Shown: positions 1 to 9,600 of the stretch, piece by piece
Layout: every line of letters starts with the position of its first letter
Numbering within the stretch: position 1 is the stretch's first letter
Assembly (NCBI GenBank): GCA_012934845.2
Contig: WNNJ02002961.1
Span: forward strand, 61,921 to 125,920
Reading direction: 5' to 3'
Source: Pomphorhynchus laevis
Lineage: Eukaryota > Acanthocephala > Palaeacanthocephala > Echinorhynchida > Pomphorhynchidae
Length of the DNA: 64,000 nucleotides
The notes under the pieces: model-generated
Seen by the model: only the letters and a program-made list of their open reading frames with translations
Databases searched by the model: none
Told to the model about the DNA's origin: nothing
Translations under genes and position numbers: made by a program

Positions 1-63
1 AAGCAGATGCTGCAACTGAAACGAATTTTCAGAAGGAAAGCATTTTTGCAAATTGTACCATCA

Positions 64-1322
64 ATCGAGAAATGTCATTCAATGCTGGTACAAAATGATT
101 TATAGATTAAATATGGCATTTCATCATGGTGTTGTACGACACATCATTAAATTATTTTTTTCAAAAGGATATTATTATTTAATACAGCTCTGGTTCCTGC
201 AAATGGGTCCAATGTTAATAATGTTAATATATTAATTTGATTTACAAAACAAAAGAAAATTGTGTGATTTGCATTTCAATGTCTAAGACCATAGGTATCA
301 GTGAATTGAGTTTGGACCGCGGTGCTCGGAAACATTGTGATATCGACATGGCTAGATCAACACCAATTTGCGTGCGGAGCCACGTTTTTACACTGGAAAT
401 CATTATATTATTAATTTTTTATTTTTTAGAAAAAAATTATTGTAAATTAAATAAACACAAGACTTTTAAAGTTCCCTAACCTCGCATTACGCAATGCAAC
501 TGAAGCCAACTAAGCCATTAGAAAACCAATGTCCACTTTAAGGTCTTCAATGAAACGATTATAGGGTAGTTTAGATTTTTCAGCTTCCAATTTCGCCATC
601 CGCATTAGAACTAGCTGTGCCTCATTTCCCATAGCACCGTTTTTTACGAATGGGTAAAAATTTGAGTCTTCAAACTACGCAACACGTTCGCTGTACCTGG
701 GCATTTTCCTTTGTGTGTGATAATTGAAGTGGTTATCCAGATTATTCGAACGATATGATAAGGGGTATGCGGTTGAAGGTACAAATGTCCAGCAGGGACC
801 GCTCCAATGTGTCACCTTAATAAATAGTTGCATTCAATGTCGAGTCTTGGGTCCATTCCCACTTGTTGTAGTCATTCAAATTTAACATTTTCAAGCAGTG
901 TTCGTAATACGGGCTGAATTGCGACTGACGACATCACATGGGTTAATCTCGATGCAACAAAATTTGCGAAGAGCATTGTTTTATTGTTGGCGGACCTCCA
1001 ACTTGACACGCAAGTCAATGCCTGAGATCGAAAAAGTTACCACAGGTACAATTTAGTGGTGCGTTAGGGGGTGGCCATCCATATCTTATAGCAAGAGCGT
1101 CTTGAAATTGACGTTTACTCAAATATCGTTTATAACTCACTATTGGTTTTGCCGATAGCCAAGTTGATGTTTCGGGACGTAATAAATAGTACATTATTAA
1201 TAACAATAATAAGGATTTTGTCATCAATAGAAATATCCTATTCAATGTGGGTACAAAATGATTTATGAACTAGATGAAATATGACATTTCATCATGGTGT
1301 TGTATGATGCAGCATTGCATTA
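64..1322. repeat. direct repeat pair (64-155 and 1228-1322)
   Basis: Two stretches of about 92-95 bp match closely in the same orientation. Both contain GGTACAAAATGATTTAT followed by CATTTCATCATGGTGTTGTA. They bracket the decayed LINE fragment at 478-1250, so they may be flanks duplicated with it or two pieces of a flanking repeat. They are far too long for an ordinary target-site duplication. Confidence 0.6.
478..1250 (-). mobile_element. LINE C-terminal fragment with zinc knuckle and restriction-like endonuclease
   Basis: The minus strand reads, with several stops and frame changes, as the C-terminal part of a retroelement protein. It starts with a conserved block (YLSKRQFQDALAIRYGW), then a CCHC-type knuckle (CTCGNFFDLRH, then LACQVGG), then a block aligning by eye with the endonuclease core of such elements (TQDSTLN, later ERSLLDICTFN), then a helical tail with GAMGNEA and LPYNRFIEDLK. 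Elements of this kind carry RT followed by a knuckle and a PD-(D/E)XK restriction-like endonuclease, as in the R2/CRE/NeSL/Hero group; the exact clade is my inference. The RT part is missing here but is represented by the related copy at 43735-45300. Non-functional. Confidence 0.6.
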
Positions 1323-2340
1323 TTGATGGTAATTAAATAATTCTAATGCATACGAATTTCTCTTGATAATAATTATTGCTACTTGCAATTGCGTACTGTA
1401 TAATGTGTTAAGACACAATTGTGTAAAACAAGCCAGTGATTTGAGTTGTTTCTCAATACAATTAATAAGTCTAGCTCGGCATTGGTACATATATTCGAAT
1501 GTCATGTGTTCGACATGAAGGACTGTAGTTGCAAAAAAACCAACAGGCACTTTTCCAACAATTGAATATATGCTGAAACTTGAAAAAATAGCAATTACTC
1601 CTGATGACATCTATTCCTTATTGGAATACTACGTATATTTTTTATTAGTCAATTCATAAAAATTGATTTTTATTTTAAATTACATAAATTTAAATATCGA
1701 ATAATATTGCAGTCGGGTCAAAATAAATTGTTTTTTTTGACGAACCGTCCCGGAGAATTAAAACTCTTGAATTTTATTTAAATATTTAGGCTCTTCGTGA
1801 AGCCCTTTTAAATCTAAAATTTATACATTAGATAAGCGTTAGAAATTAAATCCAACGAAATCATAACATTAAAACAAAGACTAGGGAAACCCGGGATTGT
1901 CTAGCCGTAAGAAGAGTGTGATCGTATTTACACCTTACTGAATCTATTCTTTATAGTTCTAGCAATATTTCCTGGAGGGAGTATTTAACTCCAATTTGAT
2001 TTATTTTAGTCCGAATAAGTCAAATGCTAAAATTTTAGATTTGTTGACAGAAGCAATTAAACATATTTCAAATATTTAATTATAAGTGTTTTCCATGGAG
2101 TTTAATTTTGATTAGTAATCTCAGCATATTCACTATTATTTATCCAAAATTATTCTGCATTTAGAAAGTTCTGCATTAATATGCAAACCTTCAATATATT
2201 TTGATATCATCGTCAGGAAATAAAAACACATTTAACAATACAGATTCAAAAAGCAAATATTGAAATAAGTTAAATTAGTTAGGTTTATAATAAGTTAAAT
2301 TAAATAAGTTAGGCTTATTTAATTAAATCGACGACAGATT
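1320..2340. other. gene-poor AT-rich stretch
   Basis: A 96-codon open frame on - (1610-1320) has mixed composition but I recognise nothing in it. Near 1640-1680 lies a piece of the 'TTAGTCAATTC ... AATTGA' hairpin motif that belongs to the Naiad-type PLE 3' repeat found elsewhere in the window. Nothing else is seen. Confidence 0.3.
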
Positions 2341-2644
2341 TGGCAAAAACGTTTCGGCACTACACCTTCTTCTGATGGTTATAATGGATATTAACATATA
2401 TAACTTTAAAAGTAATCAAATTGAATCAACAATGAGTCAATTTTTTGTTGCTACGATCCAAGTGAGGCTCGAAACTTTGTCGAAATAAACAATTTGTTTA
2501 TGGTCTTTGGTTGGTTACTCTTACGATAATTTAGTATTTGAAAGTATCATGTATGGATCCCAGCCCGCAGCTATTGAATTCACCCAGGACTGTATATTAC
2601 ACCTATCCGCCTCTGTCTATATATAGAGAATTTCATGCTTCATC

Positions 2645-2695
2645 ACTGCAAGACGGCATACCGTTTCGGCTTTGAGAAGCCTCATCAGTTGCAGT
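2645..2695 (-). ncRNA. type I hammerhead ribozyme (intact)
   Basis: Read on the minus strand: stem I 5' arm ACTGCAA (2695-2689), core CTGATGA (2688-2682), stem II GGCTT-CTCA-AAGCC (2681-2668), core GAAA (2667-2664), stem III CGG-TATG-CCG (2663-2654), TC ending at the cleavage site (2653-2652), stem I 3' arm TTGCAGT (2651-2645). All invariant hammerhead bases are present (CUGANGA, GAAA, the A15.1-U16.1 pair, C17 at the cleavage site), and stems I, II and III pair perfectly over 7, 5 and 3 bp. Predicted self-cleavage is 3' of the C at 2652. It looks catalytically competent. Confidence 0.92.
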
Positions 2696-3171
2696 ACATA
2701 CAATGAATCCACATGAAAAACATACTATATATAGATTAAAGCAGAAAGAATTCACTATATGCTAATTGCATGACGTAGCTTTCGCTTACGAAGTCAATAC
2801 AATGCAGTGAATTCTTTTCAATGTAATAGACATCATCGGGATCATTGATTGATCAATAAAATAAACAATAAAGGAAGTATAGCCGACTGGGATCTTCAGA
2901 AGATCAATAAATAAATTAGAGATGTGATTCAACCAGGACTGTATATTACATCTATCTGCCTCTTTCTATATATAGAGAATTTCATGCTTCATCACTGCAA
3001 GAATAGACATCAACGGGATCATTAATTGATCAATAAAATAAACAAGAAAGGAAGTACTGATGACTGGGATCTTCAGAAGATTAATAAATAAATTAGAGAT
3101 GTGATTAAACCAGGACTGTATATTACATCTATCTGTCTCTTTCTATATATAGAGAATTTCATGCTTCATCA

Positions 3172-3220
3172 CTGCAAGAAAGCATACCGTTTCGGCTTTG
3201 AGAAGCCTCATCAGTTGCAG
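3172..3220 (-). ncRNA. hammerhead ribozyme, second copy (decayed stem III)
   Basis: Same layout as the intact copy 526 bp away: CTGCAA/TTGCAG stem I, CTGATGA, an identical stem II and GAAA. The 3' side of stem III reads CTT in place of CCG, leaving one Watson-Crick pair, one G-U and one mismatch. The cleavage trinucleotide is TTC. Core bases are kept, so weak or tertiary-contact-dependent activity is possible but doubtful. Confidence 0.75.
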
Positions 3221-3269
3221 CACATACAATGAATCCACATGAAAAACATACTATATATAGATTAAACAT

Positions 3270-3869
3270 GAACTATGTTTAAATCTCAATGTACAAATAG
3301 CGTTCAGAAGGAAGCGATATGCAGCCTTCTATCGAGTTTGGGTGCACTATTGGACGCAGTAGCGAACGAAACGATATCAATATATGTCGGGTGTAATCTG
3401 GAATGTTATGAGCGAAAGTGTATGAAGCTGTAAATAATAAAGGAATGATATCGTAGCTGGTTTATGCTGCCAAATCCCCTTTTGAGATCTAGCAAAATTG
3501 ACACTTTAAATGGAAGAATCCATCAAAAGATCACCGGCACCGATTCAATGATCTCCTGATCACATCAGTGTTATATTGATAACATAATATTGATACAAGT
3601 ATGTTTAAAGCGTACGAATTTGTAAACACGTTAAAGTCGGTGAGCAATATTATCTGATTTCAAATTAGATCACTTAACTGAAGTTACATGTTTTGTATCA
3701 TACATTAATCTCTACAATATACAGTTTACAGCTATATCATTGATTTTGTTGTTTTAATCTGCTTAATTGTTATAATAAAAATGATAGTTATCTTTTGTTA
3801 AATACTAAAAGTAAATTTAAAATGCTAATGTTAGCTTAACAAATTATATTAAAAACAATCATTTTGCAG
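3270..3869. other. upstream region of the phosphatase gene
   Basis: AT-rich sequence between the retrozyme array and the first phosphatase codon. No ORF or clear promoter motif can be named. The last bases before the ATG are a pyrimidine-rich run and CAG, which looks like a 3' splice site, so the true 5' end of the transcript may be distal or trans-spliced. Confidence 0.35.
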
Positions 3870-6615
3870 ATGGAACGTAAATATATATTCCAAAAGACAA
3901 TCGCATTAACCGTTGCAATTTTTCTAGGTTTGTATTAACAAAAGGAAATCCATAATGTTCATATCTTCTTATCAATGTTAAGTTTTATTGGGGTTTATTT
4001 TAATGTTTACAATTGGTAAACCGATAGTTAGAGGATTTCATTGTAATGACAGAACAATCATGGAACCGTATAAGAAATCTACAATTTCGGCGGTTGTTAA
4101 TATAGTGATAGGATTAGCGTTTTTCCTCGTTACCGTAAATATTTTAATAATTGCTTTTTATTTAAAAGTTGTAGTGAGAATTTAGTTTCTGGCATCAGAG
4201 ATATACCGAATTCGGTTCAGTCCATGTGCTGTTACTATCAAAGAAAAAATTTATATCGGCAAATATACAGTTTCAGTTAAATCGTGGATTATTGACTGGG
4301 CGTTCGTTTTTCGTAAGTAGAAACTGTAATTTATATTCAAATCAGTTGCTACAATAAATTTACATAAATTAAAATTTATGCTATAAATCGATTGATTACT
4401 CATGTTTTTATTATCTATTGAACATGCGAGATTATTTTTTTTACAAATTAGTCTAATTTTCGATAGCTGATTAATATAATCGTCATGACCAAATATTCTA
4501 CAACAAAACGGTTTTTTTAGAAAGAGCCGTTTTAAGAGAACTTTCTAAGTTCTCTCAAAATATTTAGAAAACTTTTTTATTCTAAGAGAATATTTAAAAA
4601 GCTCACTACTTCAATAATCAGGTGTGGCCATCGTCAAAGCAAAATATGCAACTACAAATATTAAGAAATATAACAATTACAAAAAAATATTTAAAAAGTA
4701 AATTTAACAAAAATTGCAAAAATCGTAAGGGATAAAATACTTTTCTAAATCAATTTCAGATGTTTTGTTAAGCATGAATGCATTATACGCATAAAAATGT
4801 TTATTGTGTTTTTATTTAAAAAATATTATTTTCTCTTGTCGAAGCCTATTTTATAATTATTATTTAAAGAGTGATCAATAACTCCACCAGAGCTTATTCT
4901 TTTCTAATTGAATATATATGTTGCTGAATGCATTTTGATATACAGTCCTTGTAGTTTGCGTTTAAATTTGTATTTCTATGTAATAACAAACTCTGTTTAT
5001 ATACTTGGCTATGATGCCATTCCAAAACGGTATATATTTTTTGGTTCGAGTTGCGGCCCTACAAGTTTAATCCTAAGATTATTGCGTTAAAAATAAGATT
5101 TTATATCTCAAGCAGGATATTTGCAACTCAAAATACTTACAAATTGTATCAATGACAACGAGTTTGGCTTTTATGAAAGCGATTAGTCCGCGGAAAAGGC
5201 TTTCACTTTGTGAGAATGTTGATTTTCAAAGTTGCAATATTAGGATATTCCTTATCACGTCATTAGCATGTATTTGGCTCCGCTACAATGTTGGGTAGAG
5301 GAATAGGGGCCGAACCATGATAACAGCATTTCCAAATTTTGACCTCTAATCGTCTATTAGTTATTAGTCAATTCATAAAAATTGACTTTTATTTTGAATT
5401 TCTTCAAATGACATCAATTCCTTATCGAATACATTTTATATTATTTATTAGTCAATTAATAAAAAAATATTTTAATTTTAATTATTAACTTGATATAATT
5501 GATACGAAATCTTATTAAAATTATTAATTATTTATAATTTTTTATAAATATTTAATTATTTATTATTTTATTTATTAGTTATCATTATTTTTCATTTATA
5601 AATAATTTAATATACGTGGATTCAGTTACCTGATCTGATTCAATAGAAGATTTTAAAGTTAGGATTATTGATTATTTTTAAATCAAGGATATTTTTTTAT
5701 ATTAAGTTATCGGTAAACAACAGTTTCTATTGTGTTAGTGCTCTATTAATATATGTACACTTCAAGGAAGAATATATGGCGGTCTTTGTATTTTGCTATA
5801 TGTGGATATTCTTATCGACGATATTTAATTTATCTAATATACAATCCTGGTCAAAAGATTTTTTAAAAGAAAACATTTGGATTGTAAAGCAGATTATTTA
5901 AGGTATTTTACTTTCAACTGTGTTGTAAATGAGGAATTTGCAAACTTCTTATTTATAATCTTCATGTAGGGACATGTAAATGTCCATACTTTTTAAATAA
6001 TTTTAATTTATCAAAATATTTAAGGCTTCTATTAATTCAATTTTATCCATATATTTATATTTACTTGATGGTTTAATTTTTGTTAGATAAGCATTATAAT
6101 TAGTATAGAATATATATGTATATCTTTTTCCGAATATAAGATTAATTAATTTTTCTAACGCTTCTTTAATATCTGCTAAACTAAATTTGTATAAAGCGTA
6201 CTAAAATCGTAATTATATTTTGAAAATTTATTCCTTGTGTGTGTTCTAAAAATTATTTTATAGAATTGATACTGAAATAGTGTTTTATACCAGTATTACT
6301 TTCTATTACCCTACAATTTATCTTAAGGTGTATTTTTATTACTTCAAGTATTTTATTCATCTAAACAGAAAGTGGTTTTAATGTACATTTAAACGCACTA
6401 CATATGAACCATATTGGATTTTTATGTATTTTTTTATGTAATTTATATACCAATTATTTTTATGTAATTTATATACGAATTATCTGCAATAGATTTGAAT
6501 ATTTTTGAATTTAAAAAAATTAATTCGAAATACGAGTGATGAATTTTCGCTACCCTTCGAAGAAGTTCAAGTTAAAATACTTATATCAAGTTAAAAAATA
6601 TTATCAATGTATCGA

Positions 6616-6653
<38 letters not shown>

Positions 6654-9600
6654 TAGATTTAGTTTTTACACAGTTATGAACAAATTCATATTCTATAAAG
6701 CTTAAAAACAAGTCAGCTATAATTGGTTTGATTTATTGAATAAATGACTTCTTTAGGAAACATTTTTAACTTATTATCTCTTAAACGTTGTTAAAATCAA
6801 ACGTTCCATAACCTCATTTTGGCAGCACTAGTTGCAGCGAACTTTACTTTGAGAAGTAAATTTCTTTTACTTAATTTGATTAATTTGATTTTTAAACACC
6901 ATTAATAATTTGAATAAATTTGTAATAATATATAATAAAGATCCTCAAAGTATAAATTACAAATTATATTAAAATAACACTATAAAAATAGCAGCAATTG
7001 CGTCCCAAGAAATTCGTCAAAGGCGGAATTAATTGCTAATTAAATTTGACTTCTTAAAAAGTCAAATTGATTAAAAATTCGAAATTAAAAAAAATATACA
7101 GAAGTAAAACAACGTTCTAGAACCTCATTTTTGCAGCAATGATTGCAGCGAACTTTGAGGCAATATCTACAAAAGTAAAGCCACGCGATAGAACACCATC
7201 TTTTACAGCTACACTTGTAGAGAACACAACTGTCAGTATTCATTGGATATTGTTAGCATTAAAAGCCAAGTTGATAATAAACATCTGAAAGTGTCGTTTA
7301 ATCCTCAGAAAAATTATCAGGAGCACAATAAAAACAGTGCAAATCGATTATTAAAAAGACAAAGCGTATTTTTATTTCATATTCATTGAAAATTAATAAA
7401 TATAAAAAACGCATGTTTAGAATAGTATCATCTTAATCTTGAATCATACAATTCAGATTTTAATTGTAAAACTAACATTTGAATAATTCACTAAATTTTA
7501 TAAATTCAATTTTAGTCCCAATTATCAACATAGATTTAATTGTTTTACTAAAAGGTTAAAACCGTATGTACCACACCAAAAGGTATTGCAGTTATAATAG
7601 CATTGTATTGTAATTTCTTACTATTAACATAGTATTTTGTATTACAATAACTGTCTATTATACAACTTAGCCTATCATAGTCGTTAATTAATTTTTGATT
7701 TATTGAACATATGATATCTTTAGAAAAACTTCTTATATTTACATAAAGATCTTTTAGCTTATTATCACTTAAAAGTTGTTTTAATATTTCTAATTGTTCA
7801 TTTATATACATATCTTTTTTAATATTTTTAACTCTATTTTTCCTATTCCTTTTATCACCATGACTTCTTGGTTTGCGTTTAACCGGATTATTATAATATA
7901 GTTGTTTATTATGTATTATACTACTTCTGCCAATTCCTTGTACCACGTCATTCAATCCTAATGGGTACATGGAATTAAGCGTTTTAATCCAAAAATCTTC
8001 TTTTTCTAATAGTTTTTGATTTAATATTGATATGTTTTCTTCGATAATATGTTCTAAAATAAATAATTTGCAGTTTTTAAATGCTTTCGTAGAAAAATGT
8101 AATTAAAATAGTAATTAAGCTGATAAAATTGCCATTTTTAGGAGTTATAATTTCAGATATTTAATAATAGCAAATGATAATAAACGTCTTGTAAACGTTT
8201 TGTTGTAATCTAAATATATCTATGCTGATTTACTTAGCTGGTGAAACAAAAACAGTTAAGGAAATACGATTAAAGCAATTCGGGAATCGGATTACATATC
8301 AAATAAATCACATATACTGATCTCCCAGTGTATATATTCGTAGTAACAGCTAACCTTTAAATACACCAAGCAAATAATAGCCTGGGTTATTGTGACTAGC
8401 AACAAAACCTGCTTACTTCACTTGTAACGCAATCTTTCTCAAGTCCTTTTTAAAGTAGTTCGACAAATTGAGTGATATACTAACAATTTATACTAGGATA
8501 CAAATGGATTATCATTGTTAATTCCTAAAGCAATGACTGCTAACTATTGCGATAGTCAGCTAAAATTATGACTTCAATAACAAAAATATATTTAATTGAT
8601 TTCTTTAACTAAAGTCATTTAAGTCAAGAGGAAAATATATTCAATGGATAAACTCTCTTTATTTATGGATAAAGGATAAATTTTATGTTTATAATCTGTA
8701 TTAATTGCATTAAGTGCCTTTTGCATATAAGAAAAATGCAAAGGGTTCCGTTTGAATTGCATATTTCGTATGCCTGCATCTATGGTTTATTTTTGAAATA
8801 ATTCAAGTAGTATTTTGATTATACAACAAAATATATTAAAAAACAGATGCACATAAATCTTAATGTTTTTTACTTTAATTAATTCTTACTGAAAAACATA
8901 AATCTAATTTTTGTATTGATCCGTATAGTTTGGTTTTTGCTCGGCCTGGCTATCGAGTTAATGATCGTAGAGATAACTAAGCTGTCTTTCGGAGCTCTGC
9001 GACCGAATTTTCGATCGGTTTGCAACGCTACAATAAACAATAGCTTGACTTGCAATATAAACACATCAATATATATAGCACCAAACGATTATGTATGCAA
9101 TAGCCATTTCTCCATATACTTGCAAAATGATGCTAGGTAAGTATTATCTGTAATAATTTTCATTGAAATGTATTTATAGAAAATCGTTCATGTCAAATCA
9201 TGCTGCGTCAATTGCTTATATGACAGGATTTTCTACGGTAAGAAAATATGCAGACTTGTGGATTTTAAAATTCGCGCCTTCAAATGCATTAAAGATTAGT
9301 TGGTAAATTAAAACCAAATTACTAAATATAAATTGAAAATAATTATTTAAAAAATATTAATATAATTAAATTAAAATTATCTAATAACGATTATTACGAC
9401 ATAAAATTTATAAAAATTTTATATATCTAAGATCTGTAAGCAATTTAATGAGTCTATAAATTAAAACCAGTTATTTTTCAGAATTTGATTTTGTATAAAT
9501 TTCCACTAATATTTATCTAATATTTATATTTCTAAAAAGAGAGTGAGACCAATCCGCGTGAAATACGTTGTTATCATTGAAGCCAGACGCGGAAGAACGG

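Larger units (their letters stand above)
2583..3269 (-). mobile_element. tandem retrozyme-like array with hammerhead ribozymes
   Basis: Three head-to-tail monomers start at 2583, 2932 and 3109, each opening with the plus-strand motif CCAGGACTGTATATTACA. Monomer 1 is complete at about 349 bp. Monomer 2 is 177 bp and has lost 172 bp including the ribozyme. Monomer 3 stops at 3269, where similarity ends. On the minus strand monomers 1 and 3 carry a hammerhead motif. No protein is encoded. Monomer 1 also holds an internal inverted repeat (AAGAATTCACT near 2750, AGTGAATTCTT near 2814) that would give a long rod-like stem. Known animal retrozymes are tandem non-coding repeats of a few hundred bp with type I hammerheads, processed to circular RNA and thought to be mobilised by Penelope-like enzymes; assignment here is by architecture. 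It lies about 600 bp upstream of the phosphatase gene, in the opposite orientation. Confidence 0.8.
5950..8103 (-). mobile_element. Naiad-type Penelope-like element fragment (endonuclease upstream of RT)
   Basis: Reading down the minus strand, the first block (8103-7548) is the end of a GIY-YIG endonuclease (HFSTKAFKNCKL, then EKEDFWIKTLNSMYPLGLND) followed by a basic linker with KRKPRSHGDKRNRKNR. About 1.3 kb later (6260-5950) comes the start of an RT domain: DFSTLYT, then FSLADIKEALEKLINLIFG and YTNYNAYLTK. The endonuclease-then-RT order is the permuted arrangement described for Naiad/Chlamys PLEs; ordinary PLEs have RT first. The DFSTLYT and basic-linker features fit the same group. The copy is broken by several breaks and incomplete at both ends. 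It lies antisense in intron 3 of the phosphatase gene. Confidence 0.65.

Noticed and set aside
2335-2395. GTTTCGGC ... CTTCTTCTGATGG block upstream of the retrozyme
   Set aside because: The minus strand gives CAGAAGA then GAAAC, one base off the core, and stem I does not pair. It may be a dead PLE ribozyme relic but cannot be supported as a ribozyme.
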